This document shows positions 46,471-54,720 of a DNA stretch of 64,000 nucleotides, in pieces; the first letter of the stretch is position 1; every line of letters begins with the position of its first letter. Below the pieces are notes generated by a model. That model made no database searches. It was not told the origin of the DNA and saw only the letters and a list, made by a program, of their open reading frames with translations. The stretch is from an uncultured Flavobacteriales bacterium (lineage in GTDB: Bacteria > Bacteroidota > Bacteroidia > Flavobacteriales > JBLHRE01): positions 66,087 to 130,086 of the forward strand of contig CAKZPI010000042.1 of the NCBI GenBank assembly GCA_937139155.1. Direction: 5' to 3'. The position numbers and the translations under genes were made by a program.

Positions 46471-47636
46471 ACAACAACCGCTTTTTCAATTTCCAACTCC
46501 CCTGTAAAAGCCTTTTGCAAAACGGATTTTTTCAGTTCTTCCAAATCTTGCATTTTTTTTTGATACACCGTTTCCAACTTTTGTGTTTCGGCTCGCAAGT
46601 CATCTAATTGGCGGACGATGGTTTGTTGTTCCTTTTTCTTTTTTGGATAGCTAATTTCTACTTGCCCAATTTTTTTTGGCGAAGTGTGTCTTACTTTAAC
46701 CCCCGTTCCTGAATCATGAAGAGCTTGTCTTACCTTTTTAAGGTTGAAAACATGGTAGAAAAACTCATTATCTATCTCTACGTCTTGTTTTGGTATAATC
46801 AAACCAAGTCGTTGGTTGTGTAAGAATTTATTTGACTCAGGGACAATGATTGGACTACCCAGCAATCCTGCAGCTTGTTCTGTCATTGCAACAAGTAAAT
46901 CTCCCTTTTTAAGAATGAAGTCAGAAGGAATTTTCCCATTATAGTATTTCTGTTTTTCTCCACGATCTCTATAACCACCTTCTTCATAGAAGTTCCCTGG
47001 TGTTAAAAGTACGTACTCTCCATTATTAGAGAAGTATTTGCCTTGGAATGCAAAACCATGCTTAACATTAAATAAATCTGATAATGTTGTTTGAATCCAA
47101 CCATCACCTTTCTTCTCAAACACCCCCTGCAAATAGCTTTCAAAAAGTTCTTTGGCGTTTTGGAGGTTTTCTTCGGCATTGGCTTTGGCCTTGTCTATGG
47201 CGGCAAAGGCTTGGTCTAAAATAGAAACAATGCATTGTTGTTCGGGGAGTGGAATATTTGGAAATTTTTCTGACTTGTAATCCTTAAAATAGATGTGTGG
47301 TATCGTGCTTCCATTTCTGTGCTTTTCAAAGTCAATTCCTTCCAAAAAGTACTTGATAAAATCAATGTCAAAACCTTCTTTGGGGATTAAATACTGCATT
47401 GTACCAACTACAGAAGATTTTGCGGGGTGTTTTGAGACCCTCCCAATTCCCGCACCGTCTTTTATGATTGCCAAATAATCTTCTTCCTGATGATAGAATG
47501 AAACATTCTGAACAAAACCCTTGGCAGCAAAGACAGGATACTCCCCATCTTCACCTTTTATTTTGTTCAGTGAAATGTTTGAAGAACCTTTTTTAACGGC
47601 ATCTTCTAATTGACAATATTCCCAACCTTCCTTCAT
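46467..47636 (-). CDS. hsdS: Type I restriction-modification specificity subunit HsdS
   Basis: HsdS recognises the two halves of the asymmetric target. The 389-residue protein has two target-recognition domains (about 1-145 and 180-340). Each is followed by a helical spacer: PLPEQQCIVSILDQAFAAIDKAKANAEENL near 133-162 and KKKKEQQTIVRQLDDLRAETQKLE near 338-361. The C-terminal VLQKAFTGEL is the usual ending. The target sequence cannot be inferred. It overlaps the hsdM reading frame by 4 bp and the OLD gene by 4 bp. Confidence 0.92.
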   Translation of the reverse strand: MKEGWEYCQLEDAVKKGSSNISLNKIKGEDGEYPVFAAKGFVQNVSFYHQEEDYLAIIKDGAGIGRVSKHPAKSSVVGTMQYLIPKEGFDIDFIKYFLEGIDFEKHRNGSTIPHIYFKDYKSEKFPNIPLPEQQCIVSILDQAFAAIDKAKANAEENLQNAKELFESYLQGVFEKKGDGWIQTTLSDLFNVKHGFAFQGKYFSNNGEYVLLTPGNFYEEGGYRDRGEKQKYYNGKIPSDFILKKGDLLVAMTEQAAGLLGSPIIVPESNKFLHNQRLGLIIPKQDVEIDNEFFYHVFNLKKVRQALHDSGTGVKVRHTSPKKIGQVEISYPKKKKEQQTIVRQLDDLRAETQKLETVYQKKMQDLEELKKSVLQKAFTGELEIEKAVVV

Positions 47637-48376
47637 ATCAATTCCGAAATTGAGTTTAGGATTTCCGCACTTTCATCATCCAAGGCTTTTATTGCTGATA
47701 AAATTTCCTGCGGTTGGCGGAGTGGTGCTTCTTCTGGTGTATTCGGGTTTTTTACGCTCAAATCGGCTTCGGCAAGCTCAGCCACCTTTCGTGCGTCAAT
47801 GTTCCAACTGTTTTCTGTTACCGGCCCTTCAACGGCATTTCTTCTTTGCTCAAATAATTCCACAAATTCAGCCAAATCCTTTTCATTAAGCGGATTGGTT
47901 TTTCCTAAATTGCGATCAAGGTTCAACTGGTAAAACCAAACCTTTTGGGTAGGCTTGCCTTTCTCAAAAAAAAGCACAACGGTTTTTACGCCTGCACCTG
48001 TGAATGTTCCGCCTGGTAAATCCAAGACGGTGTGCAGATTGCAGTTTTGCAAGAGTTCTTTCCGCAAGGCAATGCTGGCATTATCGGTATTGCTCAAAAA
48101 GGTGTTTTTAATCACCACACCTGCCTTGCCGCCTGCTTTTAATATTTTAATGAAGTGTTGTAAGAAGAGGGAAGCGGTTTCACCTGTTTTAATGGGGAAG
48201 TTTTGTTGCACTTCAGCACGTTCCTTACCACCAAAAGGCGGATTGGCAAGCACCACATCATAGCGGTCTTTTTCCTGTATGTCGGCCAAGTTTTCAGCAA
48301 GCGTGTTGGTGTGAATGATGTTAGGAGCTTCCACACCGTGCAAAATCATGTTCATGATGCCAATGATGTAGGCCAA
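47633..48376 (-). CDS. HsdM C-terminal fragment (catalytic NPPF motif)
   Basis: The 247-residue open segment after the stop contains VVLANPPFGGKERAEV, the adenine N6-methylase catalytic motif, and the C-terminal half of HsdM ending in NSISELI. If translated separately, starts could be TTG 48376 or ATG 48355. It overlaps hsdS by 4 bp. A palindrome like the others (GGCTTCGGCAAGCTCAGCC, 47765-47783) lies in its coding sequence. Confidence 0.7.
   Translation of the reverse strand: MAYIIGIMNMILHGVEAPNIIHTNTLAENLADIQEKDRYDVVLANPPFGGKERAEVQQNFPIKTGETASLFLQHFIKILKAGGKAGVVIKNTFLSNTDNASIALRKELLQNCNLHTVLDLPGGTFTGAGVKTVVLFFEKGKPTQKVWFYQLNLDRNLGKTNPLNEKDLAEFVELFEQRRNAVEGPVTENSWNIDARKVAELAEADLSVKNPNTPEEAPLRQPQEILSAIKALDDESAEILNSISELI
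47765..47783. repeat. REP-like palindrome inside hsdM 3' part (copy c)
   Basis: GGCTTCGGCAAGCTCAGCC: arms GGCT and AGCC around the same core. It codes AELAEA in frame, just before the conserved DLSVKNPN segment. Confidence 0.5.
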
Positions 48377-48382
48377 TGATTT

Positions 48383-49144
48383 TTACTCCTTACCGTAAAA
48401 GGTGCGTTTTTGCAAAGTCTCCCATTCTTTGGTGCTCAGTCCGGACCCTGAGCCTGTCGAAGGGCCGGATTTCAGATAGTCAAACGCTTCACACAAGAAG
48501 CCCGCAGAACCCACCGCACCATCGTAGATTTTGTCTCCAATTTTTGGGTCAACCACTTTTACAATGGTGGTAATGAGGGGTCGCGGTGTGTAGTATTCGC
48601 CACCATTTCGCCCTGCATTGCCCATGTTTTTGATTTTGTCTTCATACAGATGGCTCATTTCGTGCTTCTCTGCATGAGTTCGAAAACGCAACTCGTCAAT
48701 GCGGTTGATCACTTCACGCAAATTGTAGCCGCTTTGAATGCGGTTTTTCAGTTCGCTGAAAATCTCGCCAATCTTGTATTCAATGGTGTCAGCATTCTCA
48801 GCAGACAATTTGAATTTTTTAAGGTAGGGGAATAGTTTACCGTTTACAAAGTCCAAGAGGTCATCACCTGTCAGGGCATTGTGGTCCACTTCGACACGCT
48901 CACTGCCCGCTCTTTCTACTTTAATTTTGGGAGCAGCCCAAACGCTCCATTGGTATTCTTGGTCAATTATTGGGGTGTAGCTTTTTCCTGTGAGTTCGGC
49001 AGATGTTGCACGGTCTCGTTCCAAGTCGTCCAAATATTTCAGGAACAACACCCAAGAGGTCTGTTCGACATAATCCAATTCACTTCCACAACCTGCGTCT
49101 TTGTGGAGTATGTCGTCTATATTTTTAAAGGTCTGTTCAAACAT
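48383..49144 (-). CDS. HsdM N-terminal fragment (SAM-binding motif)
   Basis: The 253-residue open segment runs from MFEQTFKNIDDILHK to the premature TAA. It contains the HsdM N-terminal helical domain (residues ~1-150), GGEYYTPRPLI near 184-194 and motif I DGAVGSAGFL near 209-218. It then has an in-frame insert GPSTGSGSG coded by the palindrome at 48440-48469. It lacks the catalytic NPPF, so alone it cannot transfer methyl groups. Confidence 0.75.
   Translation of the reverse strand: MFEQTFKNIDDILHKDAGCGSELDYVEQTSWVLFLKYLDDLERDRATSAELTGKSYTPIIDQEYQWSVWAAPKIKVERAGSERVEVDHNALTGDDLLDFVNGKLFPYLKKFKLSAENADTIEYKIGEIFSELKNRIQSGYNLREVINRIDELRFRTHAEKHEMSHLYEDKIKNMGNAGRNGGEYYTPRPLITTIVKVVDPKIGDKIYDGAVGSAGFLCEAFDYLKSGPSTGSGSGLSTKEWETLQKRTFYGKE
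48440..48469. repeat. REP-like palindrome inside hsdM 5' part (copy d, longest)
   Basis: Arms TCCGG and CCGGA (48440-48444 and 48465-48469) extend the inner CCCT...AGGG arms around the shared core (48446-48464). It codes PSTGSGSG in frame. This is the best-formed hairpin of the four copies. Confidence 0.8.
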
Positions 49145-49208
49145 TCGTTTTCTTTAATTTTAATCTTTTTAGAATGATTAACGGAAAAAGGTAAGTTCAA
49201 AAAAAGGC

Positions 49209-49222
49209 ATTTTGTACAAAAT
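49209..49222. promoter_or_regulatory. Perfect 14-bp palindrome upstream of hsdM
   Basis: ATTTTGTACAAAAT lies 65 bp before the hsdM ATG, in the gap with the bshA operon. It could be an operator of the restriction locus. A near-match -7 box (TACCTTTT, 49186-49193) lies between it and the gene, but the -33 spacing is poor. Confidence 0.35.
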
Positions 49223-49246
49223 CTTAGGTTTTCCAAATAAAATCAG

Positions 49247-49269
49247 AGAGTCAATTCCAGAATGACTCT
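49247..49269 (-). terminator. Hairpin directly after the bshA operon
   Basis: AGAGTCA (49247-49253) pairs with TGACTCT (49263-49269) over a 9-nt loop, immediately after the stop of the last gene. The following run is only moderately T-rich, so it may be a weak terminator. Confidence 0.5.
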
Positions 49270-49674
49270 TTATTCTTCGTGGATATAAACCTCCGAAACC
49301 AATTCAAAATCCGGAAATGCGTCAGTGGTTGAGCGCTGGGTATAGCTGGTATCGGTTCTTGCTAAAATTTCAACTTTGAGAACCATATCCTCTAAAATGT
49401 CAATTTTATTGGGGTTTTGCAGTACTTCCGTAAGCTCTAAGGTATAGGTGCATTCATCCAGCCATTCCACATCAAATTTCAAGAAAAGACCAGATTCATA
49501 ATTATGTTCGTATTGAATCAATCCCTCTCGATCAATATAGGAGTTCCCCGAAAGGCTATCCTGAATCACAAAGCTGCCCTCATGAAAATCAAGGCATGAT
49601 TTGGTTTGAGCGAAAGACATGTTTCCGCCAAGAAAAAGGAAAAAGAATAAAAGGTAAATGCTATTGGTTTTCAT
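49270..49674 (-). CDS. Small secreted protein of unknown function
   Basis: The 134-residue protein has a signal peptide (cleavage near SFAQT). The mature part is mostly beta (FVIQDSLSGNSYIDREGLIQYE, FLKFDVEWLDECTYTLELTEV) with two Cys that could pair. Similar short proteins that measure out a W-x-D-E-C-x-Y pattern are common in Bacteroidota, but I know of no function. It starts 3 bp after bshA and closes the operon. Confidence 0.7.
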   Translation of the reverse strand: MKTNSIYLLFFFLFLGGNMSFAQTKSCLDFHEGSFVIQDSLSGNSYIDREGLIQYEHNYESGLFLKFDVEWLDECTYTLELTEVLQNPNKIDILEDMVLKVEILARTDTSYTQRSTTDAFPDFELVSEVYIHEE

Positions 49675-49677
49675 AAG

Positions 49678-50805
49678 CTATGCATGTGCTAGGGCTTTTA
49701 GGTAAAGGGCTTCATATTTGGGCAAAATGGCATCCATCGAGAAATTCTCTGCATGCCCATAAGCGGCGTTCTTAAATCGCCTCAAGGTTTCATCATCTTT
49801 CAAAACTGTAAGGGCATGTTTGGCCATTTGGTCTACCTCGCCAACCGGAGCCATGAATCCAACTTTTCCAGACTCAACCACTTCTGGTAAGCCTCCTGTA
49901 TTGGATGAAATAACGGGTACCCCTGCTGCCATAGCTTCCAGGGCTGCCAAACCGAAGCTTTCGGTTTCAGAGGGCAAAATGAAAAGATCAGAAACGGCAA
50001 GTAGTTTTTCTACGGCCTTGGTTTTCCCCAGGTAAAACACCTGATCGCAAATGCCCAATTCTCGGCATTGTTTTTCCGCAGCTTCCCGTTCGGGTCCGTC
50101 ACCAATCATTAAAAGTTTAGCCGGCTTTTCTTTCAATACCCGGTTGAAGACTTTGATCACATCCCCCACTCTTTTCACTTTCCTGAAATTTGAGATATGG
50201 GCCAAGAGGTATTCTCCGTCTTTGGCAAACCTTTGACGAATTCCGGTTGTGTCTAATCCTCGGTACAGGCTTAAATCAATGAAATTCGGAATCACTTCAA
50301 TTTCCTTGTGTATGTCAAAAAACTCAAGGGTATCACGCTTTAAAGATTCTGAAACTGAGGTTACAATATCGGATTGGTTGATGGAAAAAGTTACCGCGGG
50401 CTTATAACTTGGATTTTTTCCCACCAAAGTGATGTCCGTTCCATGAAGGGTAGTTACCACAGGAAGCTTGATTCCAGTGCTTCCTAAAATTTGTTTTGCC
50501 ATGAATGCGGCATAGGCATGGGGAATGGCGTAATGAACATGCAGCAATTCAAGCTCTTCAAACCGAATAACATCTACCAGTTTTGAGGTTAAGGCAAGTT
50601 CGTAAGGCAGGAAATCGAAAAGGGGGTAATCAGGAACGTGAACCTCATGGTAAAATAGATTCTCTGAATAGGTTTCAAGCCTTACGGGCTGAGAGTAGGT
50701 TATAAAATGAACCTCGTGTCCTTTTTCGGCCAAGGCTTTCCCAAGCTCCGTAGCTACTACCCCCGATCCTCCGTAGGTAGGATAACAAACAATTCCTATG
50801 CGCAT
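49678..50805 (-). CDS. bshA: N-acetyl-alpha-D-glucosaminyl L-malate synthase BshA
   Basis: BshA joins GlcNAc from UDP-GlcNAc to L-malate, the first step of bacillithiol synthesis. The 375-residue GT4 enzyme opens with MRIGIVCYPTYGGSGVVATEL, characteristic of BshA. It has LHGTDITLVG near 118-127 and the C-terminal PSETESFGLAALEAMAAG near 278-295 with the EX7E motif that binds the sugar nucleotide. bshB and bshC are not in the window. It overlaps the MORN-type gene by one base. Confidence 0.94.
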   Translation of the reverse strand: MRIGIVCYPTYGGSGVVATELGKALAEKGHEVHFITYSQPVRLETYSENLFYHEVHVPDYPLFDFLPYELALTSKLVDVIRFEELELLHVHYAIPHAYAAFMAKQILGSTGIKLPVVTTLHGTDITLVGKNPSYKPAVTFSINQSDIVTSVSESLKRDTLEFFDIHKEIEVIPNFIDLSLYRGLDTTGIRQRFAKDGEYLLAHISNFRKVKRVGDVIKVFNRVLKEKPAKLLMIGDGPEREAAEKQCRELGICDQVFYLGKTKAVEKLLAVSDLFILPSETESFGLAALEAMAAGVPVISSNTGGLPEVVESGKVGFMAPVGEVDQMAKHALTVLKDDETLRRFKNAAYGHAENFSMDAILPKYEALYLKALAHA

Positions 50806-51581
50806 TATTTAAGTTCCCCCTTCTTATATTTTTCTCGTTTCTCTACTTTGCCATCCTGGGTGTAATAGGTCCAAGTGCCATCCTTTTTTCCTCTAATATA
50901 CTCACCTTCTTCTTTCAACTCACCGGATTCGTAATATTCTAAATACCTCCCTTCGCGCTCATTATCTACATATTCAACCTTAAACTTCAGGTTGCCTTCG
51001 CAGTAATAGGCTTCTACTAATCCGTGAATTTTACCTGATTTATAATGGTATAAATTGGCAATTCCACAATCTCGGTTCGGGTAAAACCATTTGGCCTCCC
51101 CCTCCTTTTCACCGTTTACATAAAAGGCTTCTTCTTGCCTTTTGCCGGTTCGGGTATTTACATAATAGGCTCCATCCAATACTCCCATATTATAATTGGC
51201 CTCTTTCTTAACTCGTCCTCCGTTGTAATAATTGAACTGCGGACCATGAAGTTGACCATTTACGTATTCATAATGCTTAACCAAGGTGCCTCGGTCATTT
51301 ATGCTGATGGAAGAGCCATGTAATTGGCCATTTTTATATTCTTCGAGTTTGTTGATGAATCCCTTTTGGTGGAAGGTTTTCCAAAGACCCGTTTTCTCAC
51401 CTTTTTCATACACCCCCATTTCCTTCAATTTCCCGTTCGGATACTCCTCCACCCAAAAGCCTTGTTTTAAACCCTCTTCATCCACTCTATTGGTGTCTTG
51501 GGCTGAAAGGTTCATGATGCCCAAAAAAAGAAAAATGAAACATCCTAAGTACTTCGCAGTGCCTATGCTTAAATTTCTCAT
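50805..51581 (-). CDS. Secreted MORN-repeat (YwqK-like) protein
   Basis: The 258-residue protein has an N-terminal signal-like segment and then about nine repeats of the form G.W..YYPNGKLK..G.Y..GEK.G, the MORN/YwqK pattern. In Bacteroidota such secreted repeat proteins are common and often annotated as YwqK-family antitoxin-like, although no toxin is near. Function is unknown; the repeats may bind membrane or glycan. It lies 3 bp after the GH3 gene and overlaps bshA by one base. Confidence 0.8.
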   Translation of the reverse strand: MRNLSIGTAKYLGCFIFLFLGIMNLSAQDTNRVDEEGLKQGFWVEEYPNGKLKEMGVYEKGEKTGLWKTFHQKGFINKLEEYKNGQLHGSSISINDRGTLVKHYEYVNGQLHGPQFNYYNGGRVKKEANYNMGVLDGAYYVNTRTGKRQEEAFYVNGEKEGEAKWFYPNRDCGIANLYHYKSGKIHGLVEAYYCEGNLKFKVEYVDNEREGRYLEYYESGELKEEGEYIRGKKDGTWTYYTQDGKVEKREKYKKGELK

Positions 51582-51584
51582 GAT

Positions 51585-54542
51585 TTAAGGTATTTGATTG
51601 ATTTCAAGTTTTTCAATGGCTTTATAGATTTCCTCCTGAATCTTGGTACGAACATCCAAGCTTATGAGTTTGTAATTGTCCCCTCTTGGGTAAACTCGGT
51701 TCGACAAAAATATGAAGACCAAATCATGCTCGGGGTCGGCCCAGGCAAGGGTTCCGGTAAACCCAGAATGTCCAAAACTAGATGGGGAAGCTGATGGTGC
51801 AGCAGGTCCGCCATTTCCTTTTTGAACGGGTTTGTCAAAACCAACTCCCCTTCGGTTATCCGTACCCGGGAATTGGTACCGGGTAAATTCTTGAATCACC
51901 TCCGAAGGAATGAATTGCTCTCCCCCGTAATATCCCTCTTGAAGGTACATTTGAAAGAGTTTTGCCAGGTCATTGGCCGATGAAAACAATCCGGCATGTC
52001 CTCCAGCACCCCCTAACATTGCTGCTCCAGGATCATGCACATATCCATGAATGAGCTGATTTCTAAAATAGGTATCGTATTCTGTGGGTATGATTTTTTC
52101 AAGAAAGAATCGCTTTCGCGGATGGTACCCCATGGTAAAAGCCCCTAGTTTTGAATAAAACCGATTGTTAAGGTAATCTTCTACATCTTCCTCCATTTGT
52201 AAGTCAAAGCCTTCCTTAATCAAATAATAGCCTAGGTCAGAGTACTTATACTTTTTCCCGTTTAAGGGAACCTCATAAATGGCTTTCATCATAGAATCTG
52301 CATAGGCCCTATTCATAAACATACCCCCTGCAACTTCATACGGAAAAGCGAAATCTTGAACGGTTGAGAAAAGTGAATCTTTTAACTTTCCTTTTTCCAT
52401 AGATTCTACGTAAAAAGGAATCCAGGCAGGTAGTCCTGAGGTATGGGTCAAGACCTCTCTAAGCTTTAAATCGGCCTTATCTGAGCCGGCAAGTTTCGGG
52501 TTCAATTTGATCATAGAATCTTGAAGGGAAATCTTCTTATTTCCCACCCAATCCATTACCAAGGGCAAGGTAGCTGAGACCTTTGTAATGGAAGCCAAAT
52601 CATAAATGTGGTGGTCTTCAACTTTTTTCAAACCGTTGTAGGTATGAAATCCGTAGGCCTTGTGAAATATAACCTTGCCCTTATAGGCCACCAATACCTG
52701 AGCTCCAGGGGTAGCCTCCTGCTCAATGGCGTCTAAAACCAAGCTATCAACCTTAAAGAAAGATTTGGGATCCAAGCCCATTTCTTCAAAGCTTCCGTAG
52801 GAAAGTCGTTTTAGGCTTTCTCTTGCTAATCCTTGTCCTTCATCAAATACCATTGCAGCACCAACGGGAGCTTGACCGTTAATAGGCAGGGCTCCAAAAA
52901 GGGCTTGAGCCGCCACCGACTGAGCCAAGGTGTCGTTTTGATAAGCCAATAAATGGGCGGTAGCTGAACTTAAGATTTCTTGCTCGTGAGCTGCGTACGG
53001 ATTTGCAAATTGAACGAAGGTCCAAGGCTTGTTCATCAATTTTAAGGCCCTTAAAACCTTTTTATCTTCTTCTGATAATTTATACGACTGCCAAGGATTT
53101 TTAGGGTTTGTATGAAAACCTACAATTACCATATTGGTTGTGGCAAGTGCCCTTTGAAGGTCAATGGGTGATGTATAAATTCTCTTGGGTATTTCCTTTA
53201 CGGGAAGGTATTTATTTAGGGTTTTTGAAAAGGTTTCCCCCGATGTGGTCCCCAATGGGATGTAGGCCAGCTTAAGGGTATCCAAGCCCTTGAAAGGAAT
53301 CAAGCCTTTGGGGTCTTGAATCAAGGTCATGGCCTTTTCATACTGTGCCTTCCGAATTTGTTTTCCTTTTTGAGAATTTAAAAGAGCCGGTATGGCATCG
53401 GTTGAAACTTCAGAATCCTCATCTAGACCGAGCCATTTCTTGGCCATTAAAATTTTCCGGCATCGATTGTTGATCTCAACTTCAGAAATCATACCTGATT
53501 TAACGGAATTGCGGATCATCCGTATGGCAGCAGGAACGTCTTCAGAGAAAAGGAGAATATCATTTCCCGCAAGGAAAGCCCTCATATCAACTTCACCTGG
53601 AGCAAAATAAGCTGAGACCCCTTTCATGTTCAAGGCATCTGTTATGGCCAATCCTTTAAATCCGAGCTCATCTTTCAATAAACCATTTACCACATTCGGC
53701 GAAAGCGTAGAAGCCCGGTTCTCGGTATCGTCTAAACTAGGAATGAACAAGTGTGCGGTCATGACCGAGGCTAAGCCTTCTTCAATCAACCGTTTAAAGG
53801 GGTAGATTTCTAAGCTGTCTAGCCTATTACGTCCATGTTTTATTATGGGAAGGGTTTTATGCGAGTCTGAATCTGTATCTCCATGCCCAGGGAAATGCTT
53901 TGCACATGCTAAAACTCCGGCGTCTTGAAGACCTTTCATATAGGCAATGGCATGCTGACTCACCCTGTATTTATTTTCCCCAAAACTTCGAGCGTTTATG
54001 ATGGGATTTTCAGGGTTGTTGTTTACGTCAGCTACAGGAGCAAAATTGAAATGAACCCCAATGGCCCGAAGCTGTTTTCCAATTTCCAAGCCCATTTCAT
54101 AGGTAAGACTATCTGAGCGCATGGCTCCAGTGGTCAAGGCAAAAGGGAAAGCTTGGGTAGAATCTAAGCGCATGTTCAAACCCCATTCCGCGTCAAGCGC
54201 CACCAATAGGGGTATATGCGCCGACCTCTGCAAACGGTTGGTCATTTTAGCCTGACGAAGGGGGCCGCCTTGCAAAAACATGACCCCACCAATTTTATGT
54301 TTCCGAACCAATTCCTCAAGCTCTCGAATATGGCCTTCACCCCTATTTGAATAGGCAGCAACCATAAGCGTTTGAGCAATTTTTTCTTCTAGGCTAAGCT
54401 CCTCCAATTTGGCCTCCACCCAATCTTGATCTACCGAATAAAAAGGGGGCAATAATTTCACTCCAGGAGAAACTGGGCTCGGCTGTTTGAAAGCCGAGAA
54501 AACCATTAGAAAACCAAAAGCCAGAAAAAGGCGGTGTAACAT
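51585..54542 (-). CDS. Fusion of GH3 beta-N-acetylhexosaminidase and serine beta-lactamase-like hydrolase
   Basis: The 985-residue secreted protein has a signal peptide and then a GH3 domain (residues ~35-380). This carries the NagZ-like KHFPGHGDTDSDSHKTLP near 210-227, in which the His/Asp pair serves as acid-base. A linker region is followed by a serine hydrolase of the beta-lactamase/DD-peptidase type (~600-970): SITK near 651, YSDLGYYL, and a late GHSGFTGT motif. The combination suggests recycling or trimming of peptidoglycan, with glycan and peptide attack in one chain. It leads the operon with the MORN, bshA and small secreted genes. Confidence 0.9.
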   Translation of the reverse strand: MLHRLFLAFGFLMVFSAFKQPSPVSPGVKLLPPFYSVDQDWVEAKLEELSLEEKIAQTLMVAAYSNRGEGHIRELEELVRKHKIGGVMFLQGGPLRQAKMTNRLQRSAHIPLLVALDAEWGLNMRLDSTQAFPFALTTGAMRSDSLTYEMGLEIGKQLRAIGVHFNFAPVADVNNNPENPIINARSFGENKYRVSQHAIAYMKGLQDAGVLACAKHFPGHGDTDSDSHKTLPIIKHGRNRLDSLEIYPFKRLIEEGLASVMTAHLFIPSLDDTENRASTLSPNVVNGLLKDELGFKGLAITDALNMKGVSAYFAPGEVDMRAFLAGNDILLFSEDVPAAIRMIRNSVKSGMISEVEINNRCRKILMAKKWLGLDEDSEVSTDAIPALLNSQKGKQIRKAQYEKAMTLIQDPKGLIPFKGLDTLKLAYIPLGTTSGETFSKTLNKYLPVKEIPKRIYTSPIDLQRALATTNMVIVGFHTNPKNPWQSYKLSEEDKKVLRALKLMNKPWTFVQFANPYAAHEQEILSSATAHLLAYQNDTLAQSVAAQALFGALPINGQAPVGAAMVFDEGQGLARESLKRLSYGSFEEMGLDPKSFFKVDSLVLDAIEQEATPGAQVLVAYKGKVIFHKAYGFHTYNGLKKVEDHHIYDLASITKVSATLPLVMDWVGNKKISLQDSMIKLNPKLAGSDKADLKLREVLTHTSGLPAWIPFYVESMEKGKLKDSLFSTVQDFAFPYEVAGGMFMNRAYADSMMKAIYEVPLNGKKYKYSDLGYYLIKEGFDLQMEEDVEDYLNNRFYSKLGAFTMGYHPRKRFFLEKIIPTEYDTYFRNQLIHGYVHDPGAAMLGGAGGHAGLFSSANDLAKLFQMYLQEGYYGGEQFIPSEVIQEFTRYQFPGTDNRRGVGFDKPVQKGNGGPAAPSASPSSFGHSGFTGTLAWADPEHDLVFIFLSNRVYPRGDNYKLISLDVRTKIQEEIYKAIEKLEINQIP

Positions 54543-54720
54543 CTTTGCTTTAATTTAGGCCGAAAATAGCAAAGAATGTGCCGATATCGGTTATAAACCT
54601 TAGGTAAATCAAGGAAGTTCTTCACGGGAAATTGTGAAAATCTGGGCAAAAAAACCAGATCATCTATGACCTTAGCCTGAGAGAATACGTATCTTCGCGT
54701 AAACAGAGAGATTCATCAAA

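Larger units (their letters stand above)
47633..49144 (-). pseudogene. hsdM: Type I methyltransferase subunit HsdM, interrupted by one in-frame TAA
   Basis: The whole span reads as one HsdM frame (503 sense codons) except for TAA at 48383-48385, between TFYGKE and KSLAYIIGIMNMILHG. Family members usually have Lys here (one-base change AAA to TAA), so this is a nonsense change, not a frameshift. The SAM motif (DGAVGSAGFL) is upstream of the stop and the catalytic NPPF motif downstream, so neither half alone has both. A REP-like palindrome is inserted in frame 55 bp before the stop. Unless the stop is read through, or the halves reassemble, the system cannot methylate. Confidence 0.85.

Noticed and set aside
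48376..48390. Frameshift in hsdM
   Set aside because: The reading frame is the same on both sides of the stop (codon starts differ by a multiple of three), so it is a nonsense codon.
50805..51581. YwqK antitoxin of a toxin-antitoxin pair
   Set aside because: Only the MORN repeat pattern matches; no toxin gene is adjacent and the protein has a signal-like N-terminus.
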